The notes under the pieces were generated by a model that worked only from the letters and a program-made list of their open reading frames with translations, had not been told where the DNA came from and searched no databases. From Actinomadura viridilutea (lineage in GTDB: Bacteria > Actinomycetota > Actinomycetes > Streptosporangiales > Streptosporangiaceae), in assembly GCA_003001795.1 (NCBI GenBank), contig PVNI01000009.1, positions 124,001 through 188,000 on the forward strand: a stretch of 64,000 bases of DNA. The letters run 5' to 3'. Below are positions 1 to 8,574 of this stretch, piece by piece (the stretch's first letter is position 1; the number at the start of each line of letters is the position of its first letter). The position numbers and the translations under genes were made by a program.

Positions 1-2
1 TC

Positions 3-782
3 CAGGCGGCGGCGCAGGATTTGCACTACCAGGTGATCGATCCGAGTCAGGGGACGATCATCGCTGATGTCTCGCCGGTGGCTGTGGGAACCTCGCAGAG
101 GAGAAGTGCGGTCAAGCAGGTTCTCGCCATGCTCGGCCGGGGCAGAAGGATCATACCTGCGGAAGCGCATCACATAGGACGCGTAGTCCTTCGGGTCGCG
201 GATCGCCAGGGTCCGACGCTCTTTTTCTCCGACCGAGCCGAAAAGTGGATGGTGAATCCGTGTGTGCCGCAGGTGGTCGTCGTCGACGCGAGCGGGGGCG
301 TGCTGGGCTATCTGACCGATGACCACTATGCGGTCATGACTCCGATGGACAGGAAGGTCGCCAACAATATCGCCACCATACGCTCAAGGCGGACGCTGTG
401 CGATCGAAATCGTGACGTGGTGGCCGAAATCTACGTACAGTCACCCACGTACCCCGGGGGCAAGCCGGTGGGCACGCCTGAGTACAACACCCGGTTCGTA
501 GGTCCGGACGGGGTGGTCTGGGCGGAGATCAAGAGCGCCCGTCAGGTGGTCGAGTTCAGCCCGCAGACGCCGTCGGAGGTCAGAAGTCTGATCGCCGCCA
601 ATATGATCGCCAACGAGGTCGATAAACGGCTGATCCCGACCGGGAGTGACTTCAGGGCGCCTGTTCCACTGGAACCTTTATCGGATCCGTATCCCGGCTA
701 CCAACAGATCCATGTCGAATACATGGAATATCAGCAGAAGTTCATCAAGTGGTACAGAGAGCGGGCTACCCCGGCAGGATGA
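3..782 (+). CDS. LURP/scramblase-like protein, probably 5'-incomplete
   Basis: The frame is open from the first complete codon of the window, so the gene may begin upstream; the only internal start near the edge is TTG at 21, without a convincing ribosome site. About 260 residues are visible. The middle carries alternating short hydrophobic strands and Gly-Gly turns (VVVVDASGGVLGYL, then a second 'RFVGPDGVVWAEI' unit). That pattern resembles the repeated strand-turn units of the tubby/LURP-one/phospholipid scramblase barrel. No membrane segment or signal peptide is seen. The C-terminus is charged and aromatic. The family assignment is an inference from strand pattern only. The next gene is more than 400 bases downstream, so there is no obvious coupling. 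Confidence 0.6.
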   Translation, partial: QAAAQDLHYQVIDPSQGTIIADVSPVAVGTSQRRSAVKQVLAMLGRGRRIIPAEAHHIGRVVLRVADRQGPTLFFSDRAEKWMVNPCVPQVVVVDASGGVLGYLTDDHYAVMTPMDRKVANNIATIRSRRTLCDRNRDVVAEIYVQSPTYPGGKPVGTPEYNTRFVGPDGVVWAEIKSARQVVEFSPQTPSEVRSLIAANMIANEVDKRLIPTGSDFRAPVPLEPLSDPYPGYQQIHVEYMEYQQKFIKWYRERATPAG

Positions 783-1203
783 GGTGCTGACAGAATCACT
801 GGCCGTCGACGGGTCGGCCGTACTCTGGCTGGGCGCTTGTCATTGCGCTCTTGCTGATTTTGTGGCGGGGTTGGTGGTGGAATAGTCCTGTGGTGGACCG
901 GTCCGGCTTGCCTTTAGCTGACGATCGGCGTCCCCGCGGTCGAGTCGAAGCGTGCAGCTCAGCGGAGGTCTGCGAGGTAGAAGGCCTGCGTCGAGATGAT
1001 CCTTGCCGGTCCGTGACTTCGTCTGTGCATGATGTTGTCAACGCCAGTGACTCTCCGTATGCTGGTCGATCGTCAATGGCGTGCGATGTCAGGGGCTCAT
1101 CGATAATCAGCCTCACTGAATCGCTCACCATGCCCACTGGTATGGCGTCAGCATGTGAGCCGTCTCGGTGCGAGCGCGCCGAGCTTCCAGGAAAGTGGTG
1201 AAC
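783..1203. other. Intergenic, no gene seen
   Basis: About 420 bases with no frame that looks like actinobacterial coding sequence. It presumably carries the promoter of the WXG-like gene that follows; no clear -35/-10 pair is visible. Confidence 0.5.
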
Positions 1204-1503
1204 GTGACCGACAAATCTGCTGACCCCCGTCGCATCATGCAGCATGCGGACGACATCGAGGCCGAGGTGGTGCCGAGGATCAAGCAGGCCGGGGACACGC
1301 TCAACAAGGACGGTACCTACAACCTGGAGGGCGGTGACTTCAGCATCACCTGCATGGCCGCCGGGTCGGCCTACCCGATCGCGCTCCAGTTCGCTTTCGA
1401 GGACATCAAGATGCTGATGTCCACCGCCAAGTCATATGCCAAGAAGGTTGAGACCGCTGGGCGCATGTACGCGAAGGCCGAGCTGAGGAGCGCTGGGAAG
1501 TAG
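1204..1503 (+). CDS. WXG100/ESX-like small protein
   Basis: A 99-residue protein, the usual size of WXG100-type substrates of type VII secretion. The N-terminal helix (residues 8-30, with 'IMQHADDIEAEV') and the C-terminal helix ('FEDIKMLMSTAKSYAKKVE') flank a central turn with 'YNLEGGDFS', giving a helix-turn-helix hairpin layout. The canonical W-x-G is replaced by Gly-Gly, so the family call is by size, architecture and neighbour. The GTG at 1204 is chosen because AGGAA at 1189-1193 is 10 bases upstream; GTG codons at 1195 and 1198 are too close to it. The gene lies 47 bases before a large membrane protein containing its own helical segment, the usual pairing of a small ESX-like protein with a larger effector or partner. 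Confidence 0.7.
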   Translation: MTDKSADPRRIMQHADDIEAEVVPRIKQAGDTLNKDGTYNLEGGDFSITCMAAGSAYPIALQFAFEDIKMLMSTAKSYAKKVETAGRMYAKAELRSAGK

Positions 1504-1550
1504 GCGGCGACGCGTGAGCATCGAGCAACGGCGAGGAAAGGTGGACGAGG

Positions 1551-3293
1551 TTGGGTAACGGTGCCGGCAATCGTGGCGGTCAGTCGCCTGGCGGTCCGGA
1601 GACTCCCCCGTGGGACAGCGGCGGGCAGAATTCCGGCGGCTCCCCTGATCATGGCGGTCCGGCGCAGAGCAGACAGTCCTCCGGGAACAGCCCCGGCCCC
1701 GACTCTCGACCGAGCGGCGGCCCGCAGTCATCAGGGGGCGAAACTCCGGCGTCTCAAACAGCCCCGAGCCCGCAGCAGGACGCGGGGAGCCAGCAAAGCC
1801 CTAGCGGAGACGCATCTTCGAGGGGCGGGCGGAGTACGGGGGATCAGAGCTCCGGATCCGGTACGCCTACCAGCGGCGGGCCGGACTCTGGGAGCGGACA
1901 GCAGAGTCCTGCAGGGGATCAGAGCTCCAGCGGCGGACAGAACGCGAACAACCACTCCACCTCGGGCGGGCAGAACAGCAGCGGCGGGGGACAGCAGTCT
2001 TCCAGCCAGCGGCACCCCCAGACGCAGAACGCCCATTCCAAAAGCTTGAAGCAGGGCGTCGGTGCTGGGGCTCTCGGATTGGGCGGCGCACTCATGGCGG
2101 CGGCGTCGGGCGGCTCTATCGTCGGGGTCCATGAAAGCCTGATGAGCGTTGCCACAAACATGGCGCAGGGCGCTGGCTTTGTGCTTCCGCCAGCTTTCAT
2201 GGTCGCTTTCCTTTTCAAGGAGTCCACGGCCAAGACGACCAAGCTTGAAGTAGCTGCTAAGGACTGGGCCGACGCGGCAAACAAACTCAGCGAAGCCGCT
2301 CAGACGATCAGAACTATGGTCAAGGCAATTCCCTACGAAGCCTGGACCATGGACGACCGTCCTCTCTATGAGAGCGCCGTCGAGGATTTCGGACAGCAGC
2401 TAGACGCGCTCGCCCAATACATCGATGCCGTGCAGATCTCCATCATGGTGGTGGCGTACGCGCTGTTCACCTATTCGATCTTCGCATTCGGCATGGCCGT
2501 TTACCTGGACGCTCTCGCCATATGCGTAGGGGCGGCCGCCGCCGCCTCGGTCACGGTGGTCGGGGCTCCCGCGAGCGCGACGGTCATCGCCGAGTGTCAG
2601 GCTCTGGCGTCTACCGGGCTGACCATCACGGCTGTGGCGACCGGGGTTCTCGCCGCCGTGGCCACGGGAGTTGCGATGGTCATGGGCGGTGGTGCGCTGC
2701 TCACCGCAAACTCCCAGCAGGACAATGGCGCCACCGGTGCTTTCGACGCGTTCAAGAAGGCGGTGGTCACCGGTGGAGCCGCAGCCGGCGCCAACCTTCT
2801 GCAGGGTGCTGCGAACAGTGGTCTGAACTTCCTCAACAGGTCCGGCGTGAAGATGTTCCCGCTGGCGGAAGTCGACTTCGACGCCGACCGGGACATCGAG
2901 AACACCTGGAATGTCGGGGGCGGCGTCAAACTGACGACGCCCGAGGGCCAGGGAGAAGCCGAGGCCGGGTACCACGCGAAAATCAAGGATGGGCACGTGC
3001 AAGGCCAGGAGCTCGAAGCCAAGGGCAAGTGGACCCATCCGGGAAGCGATGTCGGCATCGGCGGCGGCGGAAAGCTCGAATGGGACGAGAACGAGAACCT
3101 CAAGAATAAGTCGGTCAACGTCGGAGTTGAGCACGGCCCGTCCGGAAGCAAAGTCGAGTACGAGGCCAACTGGGACGAGAACAACAAGTACAGCGACAAA
3201 TACAACGTCAATACCCCGATCTTCAACAGGACAGACGGCAGCTTTGAGAAGAAGCAGGAGGACCCGCCGCCTCCGTGGGACCAGGGCCTGTGA
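1551..3293 (+). CDS. Large Gly/Ser/Gln-rich membrane protein, putative type VII-associated
   Basis: 580 residues. Residues 1-165 are low-complexity Gly/Ser/Gln/Pro. Residues about 175-220 hold a hydrophobic stretch. Residues about 225-305 form a helical segment ('WADAANKLSEAAQTIRTM', later 'FGQQLDALAQYIDAVQ') like the coiled region of WXG/LXG proteins. About 305-395 gives two or three membrane-spanning segments. The last ~150 residues are hydrophilic and Gly/Asp/Lys-rich with repeated 'GVKL/GGKLEW/GVEHG' strands and end in a Pro-rich tail. Start TTG 1551 follows AGG at 1539-1541; no in-frame ATG or GTG lies upstream before the stop at 1515. Together with the preceding small protein it looks like an ESX substrate pair or surface protein; the C-terminal domain is not recognised and no catalytic motif is seen. 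Confidence 0.75.
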   Translation: MGNGAGNRGGQSPGGPETPPWDSGGQNSGGSPDHGGPAQSRQSSGNSPGPDSRPSGGPQSSGGETPASQTAPSPQQDAGSQQSPSGDASSRGGRSTGDQSSGSGTPTSGGPDSGSGQQSPAGDQSSSGGQNANNHSTSGGQNSSGGGQQSSSQRHPQTQNAHSKSLKQGVGAGALGLGGALMAAASGGSIVGVHESLMSVATNMAQGAGFVLPPAFMVAFLFKESTAKTTKLEVAAKDWADAANKLSEAAQTIRTMVKAIPYEAWTMDDRPLYESAVEDFGQQLDALAQYIDAVQISIMVVAYALFTYSIFAFGMAVYLDALAICVGAAAAASVTVVGAPASATVIAECQALASTGLTITAVATGVLAAVATGVAMVMGGGALLTANSQQDNGATGAFDAFKKAVVTGGAAAGANLLQGAANSGLNFLNRSGVKMFPLAEVDFDADRDIENTWNVGGGVKLTTPEGQGEAEAGYHAKIKDGHVQGQELEAKGKWTHPGSDVGIGGGGKLEWDENENLKNKSVNVGVEHGPSGSKVEYEANWDENNKYSDKYNVNTPIFNRTDGSFEKKQEDPPPPWDQGL

Positions 3294-3321
3294 CGCGTGC
3301 TGAGCAGTTCTGCCCTCGGGA

Positions 3322-3340
3322 CGTCGCCTGGCAGGCGACG
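3322..3340 (+). other. Small GC hairpin
   Basis: 8-bp perfect stem (cgtcgcct / aggcgacg) with a 3-base loop, 28 bases after the preceding stop codon and just before the larger terminator hairpin. Confidence 0.4.
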
Positions 3341-3362
3341 CCCATCATTCAGGTGAACTGAG

Positions 3363-3397
3363 ACGCGGCGAGACCGCACTGCGCGGTCTCGCCGCGT
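3363..3397 (+). terminator. Strong terminator hairpin
   Basis: A perfect 15-bp stem (left arm 3363-3377, right arm 3383-3397) with a 5-base loop, followed by TTC TCTC. It closes the two-gene WXG-like unit that ends at 3293. Confidence 0.85.
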
Positions 3398-3593
3398 TTC
3401 TCTCAGGTGGCGGATCCTGGACGATGGCGCCGACCATGCCCACGGTTCGGCGTGCTCGACGACAACTCGCCTACAACGCTGCCGGGCAGCCGTCAGGCGC
3501 CGGAGCCGGTCGAGGCTCCCGAGCCCGCCGTCCGCCCGAGCCGTCCCTACGCGACCCGCGCGCCGAACGCGAACAGGCGGCCGAACGGCTGCC

Positions 3594-3903
3594 GCGGGGG
3601 AGGAAGAGCCTGGGCTGGACGTCGTCCTCACCGGCCAGGTCTTCATGGACATGATCTTCACCGGGCTGCCGGGCCTGCCGGTGCCCGGCACCGAGCTGGT
3701 CACCGACGGCCTCGGCTCGGTCCCCGGCGGCGTCGCCGACATCGCCGTCGCCATGAGCCGCTTGGACCTGCGCGTCGGGTCTGACGGCCCCGTTCTGCGA
3801 CGACATGTTCGGGGCGTTCCTGTGGCGCACCCTGTTCGAGCAGGGGGACCTGCGCACGCGGCGTCCGGCTCTGGACGTGCCGGACCGGCGACGCTTGAAC
3901 TAA
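3594..3903 (+). pseudogene. PfkB-family sugar kinase N-terminal relic
   Basis: The reading frame before 3780 encodes 'GLDVVLTGQVFMDMIFTGL', 'PVPGTELVTDGLGSVPGG' and 'VADIAVAMSRLDLRVG'. These match the N-terminal strand-and-glycine pattern of PfkB/ribokinase-type carbohydrate kinases. At about 3779 the frame breaks; shifting by one base restores 'LTAPFCDDMFGAFLW', the next conserved segment. A stop follows at 3901-3903. Only about 100 of the ~300-370 residues of the family remain: the substrate-binding C-terminal half and the catalytic G-A-G-D motif are absent. No intact start or ribosome site is evident. It is a decayed fragment with no expected activity. Confidence 0.75.
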
Positions 3904-3935
3904 GGACCTCTCGGCGGACGTACGCTGCGCACGCG

Positions 3936-4770
3936 CCCAGTTCTGTCAACGTGCTGCGTTACGGGTGCCTGCTGTGGGCGGCGGGGGTGGCCAGGATCGG
4001 GTCAGGGATGCGAGCGCCTGTCTTCATCTGACCTTGCCTGTCTCAGGGGGGAGCGCCGTGGAGGACCTCTTCGCTCCCGCAGCGTCTCGATCTGCGCGTC
4101 CGTGTTGTGTGACGCCACTGTTCTGCTCTCGACCTGCACGTTCTTACTGGGCGGGTCGACTGGCCGTGTGGAGCTATGGGCATGGCGGGTCGCGTCACGG
4201 TGAACATGTGCTGCGCGTGCATCCAGTGCTGTGAGCGTGCTGCGCTACGGGTGCCTGCTGTGGGCGGCGGGGGCCAGGATCAGGTCAGAGATGCGAGCGC
4301 ACACCTTCATCCGACCTTGTATGTTCTGGGGAAGCGCCGCGGAGCATCCTTCTCGCTCTCACAGCGCCTCGATCTGCGCGTCCGTGTTGCCTGACCGTGC
4401 CGTTGGACTGTCGCCCTGCACGTTCTTGATGGACAGCGTCGACGGCCGCGTGGAGCCGCGAGCGTGGCGGGTTGAGCCGCGTTTCCGGTGAACATGCGCG
4501 GCGCGTGGGGCCCTGTGCTGCCATGTGCTTCGCTGACGGGGCCGACTGCGAGGGCTGTGAGAGGGGCCGGAATCAGGGCAGAAACGCGAGCTCACCGTCA
4601 TCGGACTCGTGCTCGTGCCGCGGAAGTGCCGTGGGGCGTACTGCTTACCCCATGGCGCCTCGGCTCCTCGTTCGCTCTGCCCGACGACCGTCCCCGTTCG
4701 GCTGCCGTCCGCGCGCGTCCTTCGAGCTTCCCCTCCGACCGCGGGCGGCTGGGCGTGGCGAGCGACCCGG
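3936..4770. repeat. Three degenerate tandem repeats, ~286-bp period
   Basis: Unit 1 has its 'gtgctgcg' anchor at 3951 and unit 2 at 4237; they share most of their length, including 'acgggtgcctgctgtgggcg', 'tcgatctgcgcgtccgtgtt' and 'ctgcacgttctt' in the same order and spacing. A third, more diverged unit begins near 4511 (gtgctgcc...tgcttcgctgacggg) and fades at about 4770. No consistent reading frame survives between units, so they look non-coding or derived from a dead gene. The block sits between the PfkB relic and the 3' end of the WXG100 gene on the other strand. Confidence 0.75.
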
Positions 4771-4783
4771 TCAGCTCACCAGA

Positions 4784-5113
4784 TCAGCCGTTGAGGGCGG
4801 CGGAGATGGAGTTGATGTTGCCGACCATCTCCTGCTCGGCCTTCTCGTGGTTGTCGGCCACGAGGGTCAGCTTCTCGCCGAAGGCGCGCAGGTCGTCGGC
4901 GGCTCCGGTGAACGACTCGTTGGCCGTCTCCTGGATCGCCAGGTAGGACTCGCCGATCAGCATGCCGATGTCGTCGTTGCCCCACGGCGCGCCCATGCCC
5001 TCCACCGTGCCCACCAGGCTCTGCCACTCCTGAGCCAGCCGGTCGCCGGCCGCGGTGAGCTCCTTGGCGGCCTGGCGCACCGTCTCGGGGCGGATGGCGT
5101 AACCGTTGGTCAT
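4784..5113 (-). CDS. WXG100-family type VII secretion target
   Basis: 109 residues forming two predicted helices around a central 'APWGNDDIG' turn; the W-G pair in the turn is the WXG-type signature. The C-terminal helix (residues ~60-105) is 'FGEKLTLVADNHEKAEQEM'. WXG100 proteins are secreted as helical-hairpin dimers by ESX systems. The ATG overlaps the stop of the upstream YbaB-like gene by four bases (ATGA), so the two are translationally coupled. The same YbaB-WXG gene order is frequent in actinobacteria near ESX accessory genes. No EccC/EccD core gene lies in this window, so the cognate secretion machine must be elsewhere. Confidence 0.85.
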   Translation of the reverse strand: MTNGYAIRPETVRQAAKELTAAGDRLAQEWQSLVGTVEGMGAPWGNDDIGMLIGESYLAIQETANESFTGAADDLRAFGEKLTLVADNHEKAEQEMVGNINSISAALNG

Positions 5114-5583
5114 CGGCTGCCTCCAATCTTGGCCAGGGTGTCGTTGAGGGCCTGGGTGATCAGCTCCATCTGCCGCAGGCTCTGGTTCTGGATCTCCTCG
5201 ATCTGCTTGCCGAGCGCCGCCGGGTCCACCGCCCCCTCGGCCGCCCCGGCCGTCGCCGCCTTGGCCCTCAGGTCCTCAAGGGCCGCGTTGACCGCCTCCA
5301 CCAGCCGCTCGCCCAGCTCCTGGGAGGACATCCGCATCACCCTGGGGTTCAGTTCCACGCTCTTGAGCCGCCCCCCGGCCACGGCGGTCACCTTGATCCG
5401 GCCGTCGGCCGCCTCGCCGACCCCCTCCAACGCGTCACCGTCGGCGGTCTTGGTCTTCTCGGGGCGGGGCGCGGTGTTGCCCTGACGCATCGACTCCAGA
5501 GTCTTGCGCGCCTCGGTCAGCATCCGGTCGAGCTCGGCGCTGGAGAACCCCGCCACCCTCGTCACCTCCAAGATCGAAACCAT
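5110..5583 (-). CDS. YbaB/EbfC nucleoid-associated family protein
   Basis: 157 residues. The central part (about 60-110) has the YbaB/EbfC pattern: a strand pair 'ADGRIKVTAVAGGRLKSVEL' followed by a helix 'SQELGERLVEAVNAALEDLRAKA'. A charged N-terminal helix (residues ~15-35) and a longer C-terminal amphipathic helix flank it. Family members are small dimers, some binding DNA; actinobacteria often keep several copies beside WXG100 genes, where the role is unknown. It is the first gene of a two-gene minus-strand unit and its stop overlaps the start of the WXG100 gene. Confidence 0.8.
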   Translation of the reverse strand: MVSILEVTRVAGFSSAELDRMLTEARKTLESMRQGNTAPRPEKTKTADGDALEGVGEAADGRIKVTAVAGGRLKSVELNPRVMRMSSQELGERLVEAVNAALEDLRAKAATAGAAEGAVDPAALGKQIEEIQNQSLRQMELITQALNDTLAKIGGSR

Positions 5584-5902
5584 GCATCAGCGAGCATATG
5601 TCGCAGCATGGCCGAATACGGGCGTCATTGATAGGACGGACGAGGTACGAGAAGGGTTCGCGGCGCCGCGGTCGACGTCCCGGGGGTCGGGCGTGGACCG
5701 CGTCCCGTGGCACCGCCGCCCCTGGGAAATATCATTGTTCCGGCTAAGGATCGAAATGGGCGACCCCGTGGCCTCCGCGCGGTCATCATGGATCGTCCGA
5801 ACGCCGTAGGGACGGGCCCTTGGTCCCCCGAAGCGGCGGCGGGCACAGCGCTACGCCGCACGGTCGGAGTCTCGTAGGCTTGCGGTGACGAAAGGGAGGC
5901 AC
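5584..5902. promoter_or_regulatory. Divergent intergenic region
   Basis: About 320 bases between the YbaB-like gene (minus) and the ParA-like gene (plus). Both promoters must lie here. Its AT-richest part is around 5725-5760, but no confident promoter motif is visible. Confidence 0.4.
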
Positions 5903-7483
5903 GTGTCCGACTCGAGCTGGCAGGAGGACGTCCTGCGCGAACTGGGCATGCCCCGGCGCGGACTCGCGACTCTCGAACGAGATACGCCTGCCGCGTCGCA
6001 GCCGGTCGTGCCGCCGTCGTCCGCTCCCGCGGCGCCGCAGCCTCCGGAGCCGTCCCCCGCCGTGCAGCCGCCGCGTCCCGAAGCGGCGCCCGCACCGCAG
6101 CCGCCGCGGCCTGAGCCGACGCCCGCCGCGCAGCCGCAGCAGCCCGCGCAACCGCAGCCGGCCGAGCCGATGGAACCGGCGCACCACGCGCCGATGGCGC
6201 CGGAACAGCCGCAGCCGGCGGTCCCCTCGCCGCAGCACGAACCGGACGGCGTTTCGCACCCTCCGGCGCCGCAACCCGAACCGGTGGCGCAACCGGACCC
6301 CATGGCCGCGCCCGTGTCACCGGACGGCGGCGCCGCCCCCGCCGCGCCTGCGCCTCCCGCGGACCCCACGCCGTCCGCGCCGCAGCCGATGGTGCACGCC
6401 GAGTTCGGCCCCGAGGCGGCGATCGTGCCCGTGGTGACCTCCGCGGCGCCGCCCATGCCCGGCACCCAGGCCCCCGAGGACGGCGAGGACACCTCCGAGG
6501 AGTCCGCCCAGGCGGCCTCGGCGCCCGCGCCGGTGCAGCCGCCGCCTCCCCCGCCGCAGCAGCAGACCGGCGGCGGCCCGCGCGTCGCCGACGAGCTGGT
6601 GCGCAAGTCCCATCACGGCGACCCGCTGCTCGTCCGGGTGGGACGCGGGGTGCGCAAGGCCGTCGGCGCGTCCGGTTCGTCCAGCATCAAGTCCCAGACC
6701 GAAGTCGCCGAGATGCTGCAGCGTCCGGTGCCGAGCTTCCGCCAGTTCGCGGTGGTCAGCGTGCGCGGCGGCGCGGGCAAGACCACCATGGCGGCGCTGC
6801 TGGCCACCGAGCTGGCGCGTCATCGCGCCGACCGCGTGCTGGCCGTCGACGCCGACGCCGAACTGGGCTCGCTGCCGCTGCGGCTCGGCGTCCAGGCCGA
6901 CCGCTCCCTGTTCGACCTGGCGGGACGGCAGCCCCGTTCGTTCGAGGAGGCCGCGCAGTACCTCGCGCGCGCCGGCGAACGGCTGTGGGTGCTGTCGTCG
7001 ACGCGCGGCGGACGGATATCGGGGGAGTTCACGTTCGACACGTTCCAGACCGCGCTGAGCGCCGTCAGCCGCTACTTCGCCACCGCCGTCGTCGACTGCG
7101 GCGCGGGCATCCTCACCGACCTGCATCAGGGCATCCTCGGAAGCACGCACGGCCTCGTCCTGGTCACGCCCGGGACGGTGGACGGGGCGCTGAGCGCCCG
7201 CGGCGCGCTGGAGTGGTTCCAGAACAACGGGCGGCACGCGCTGCTGCAGCGCACCGTCATCGCGATGGTGACGCACGCGCCGCAGGCGGGCGCCGACCTC
7301 AACCGCGCCGAACAGATGCTCAGCCAATGGGGGCTGCCCGTGGTGCGCGTCCCGTACGACCGGCATCTGGCGATCGGCGGCGCGTTCGACCACGGCAAGC
7401 TGGCCGGCGGCACCGGCACGGCCGTCGGACGCATCGCCTACGAGGTGTTCGCCCGCTCGATCGGCGCGGGGGTGGGCCGATGA
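5903..7483 (+). CDS. Pro-rich ParA/MinD-like ATPase, ESX-accessory type
   Basis: 526 residues. Residues ~35-215 are Pro/Ala/Gln-rich with no fold expected. Residues ~280-526 form a P-loop ATPase of the ParA/MinD/SIMIBI class: deviant Walker A 'VRGGAGKTT' (287-295), a switch region 'VLAVDADAELGSLPLRLGV', and 'TAVVDCGAG'. ATPases with long Pro-rich N-termini (EspI/MinD-like) are typical neighbours of ESX loci and may couple ATP state to secretion or positioning. GTG 5903 is chosen because GGGAGG (5894-5899) precedes it; the in-frame GTG at 5885 lies before that site. The stop overlaps the next ATG by four bases, so the 150-aa downstream protein is co-translated. Confidence 0.85.
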   Translation: MSDSSWQEDVLRELGMPRRGLATLERDTPAASQPVVPPSSAPAAPQPPEPSPAVQPPRPEAAPAPQPPRPEPTPAAQPQQPAQPQPAEPMEPAHHAPMAPEQPQPAVPSPQHEPDGVSHPPAPQPEPVAQPDPMAAPVSPDGGAAPAAPAPPADPTPSAPQPMVHAEFGPEAAIVPVVTSAAPPMPGTQAPEDGEDTSEESAQAASAPAPVQPPPPPPQQQTGGGPRVADELVRKSHHGDPLLVRVGRGVRKAVGASGSSSIKSQTEVAEMLQRPVPSFRQFAVVSVRGGAGKTTMAALLATELARHRADRVLAVDADAELGSLPLRLGVQADRSLFDLAGRQPRSFEEAAQYLARAGERLWVLSSTRGGRISGEFTFDTFQTALSAVSRYFATAVVDCGAGILTDLHQGILGSTHGLVLVTPGTVDGALSARGALEWFQNNGRHALLQRTVIAMVTHAPQAGADLNRAEQMLSQWGLPVVRVPYDRHLAIGGAFDHGKLAGGTGTAVGRIAYEVFARSIGAGVGR

Positions 7484-7932
7484 GCTGCGACCTGGTCGCC
7501 GTGGTGCGCAGACCGCCGGACGTGCGCGCGGTCCTGGAAGGGCTGATCGCCATGGGCGTGTCGGTGGAGATCCGCGGCGGCGAGCCCGCGGCCACCCGAC
7601 TCTACAACCTGGAGGGCCAGCTCATCGTCTCCATCGAGAACCCGGTGCAGGTGGCCGTCCCCGGCGAGATCCGACGGCTGCTCGGCGCCGAGTTCGCGGC
7701 GCGGCTGCCCTCCCCGTCCGCTCCGATGTGGTGGGTGGACGTCCGCGCGGTCGCCGACCTGCCGGAGGGGGTGGAGGTGGCGCGCAGGTTCGCCGACGCC
7801 CTGGTGCACTGGCTGGGCGGCGCCGTCTACCCCGACGGCGAGTCGGACGGACCGCCGCTGAGCTGGCGCGCGGCCGACCACAGCGGCGCGACGGCCGGCT
7901 CGAGCGCGAGCAGCAGCCCCGCCCCGAGCTGA
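7480..7932 (+). CDS. Hypothetical protein coupled to the ParA-like ATPase
   Basis: 150 residues, ATGA overlap with the ATPase gene. The N-terminus has a short beta-alpha pattern ('LVAVVRRPPDVRAVLEGL') followed by 'YNLEGQLIVSIENPVQVAVPGE'-type strands and 'MWWVDVRAV'. The last 25 residues are Ser/Ala-rich. No signal peptide or membrane segment, so probably cytosolic. Small proteins in this position of ESX-linked gene pairs occur in other actinomycetes, but I do not recognise the fold. The obligatory overlap suggests a subunit or partner of the ATPase. Confidence 0.75.
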   Translation: MSCDLVAVVRRPPDVRAVLEGLIAMGVSVEIRGGEPAATRLYNLEGQLIVSIENPVQVAVPGEIRRLLGAEFAARLPSPSAPMWWVDVRAVADLPEGVEVARRFADALVHWLGGAVYPDGESDGPPLSWRAADHSGATAGSSASSSPAPS

Positions 7933-8574
7933 CTCCGTCCGCTTCGCAAGGCGGCAACCCGCCACGGCGGCGACAGCGCACGGCGGATGACGCCCAGCTG
8001 CACGCGATGGCCCGGTGCTCCACTCGCCGGGCGGGACGTGCCGAGATCGGGTGCTGCACGGCGACGACAAGGCGGCACCCCCGCCTGCCCTCCGGGCATC
8101 CGCTGCGCCGCCACGTTCTCTACCGCCTGCCGTCCACTCATGGACGACCTATGCCCACGCCGCCACGGGCACCCATGGCACGCGACCGGCCCGCTGGCCG
8201 CGTACAGCGAAGGCCATGACCGTGCTGCGTCCCCGAACCGAACCCGCTCCCGATGTGGTGCATCCGCCCGACTGGCGCGACACCGTGCAGCGGCAGCACG
8301 GACCAGGCCTGTGCATCCGGGAGTGCCCTGGCTGAGGGTGCGAGCCGCTTGAACGGACGACGTTGGGCACCTCGACGTCCAGCTGTGGAGGGCGTGAGGA
8401 GCCGAGGTGCCTTCGGCGAACGAGGCCTTCTCAAGCCCGTGGCCTCGAATGGGTGGTTGAGGTTGACGACGTATCAGCATGGGGGGCTGTCTCATGCGCC
8501 GTGCACGAGTAGATGTCCCCGCCGACCTCTACGACCGGATGCCCTGTCGTCCGGCCTGGGCATGCCCGCGGGCC
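7933..8574. other. Non-coding or decayed stretch
   Basis: No convincing gene. One short frame at 8493 (starting MRRARVDVPADLYDRM) has a plausible beginning but runs directly into the inverted relic at 8575 and stops, so it is probably the stump of an interrupted gene. Confidence 0.4.
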
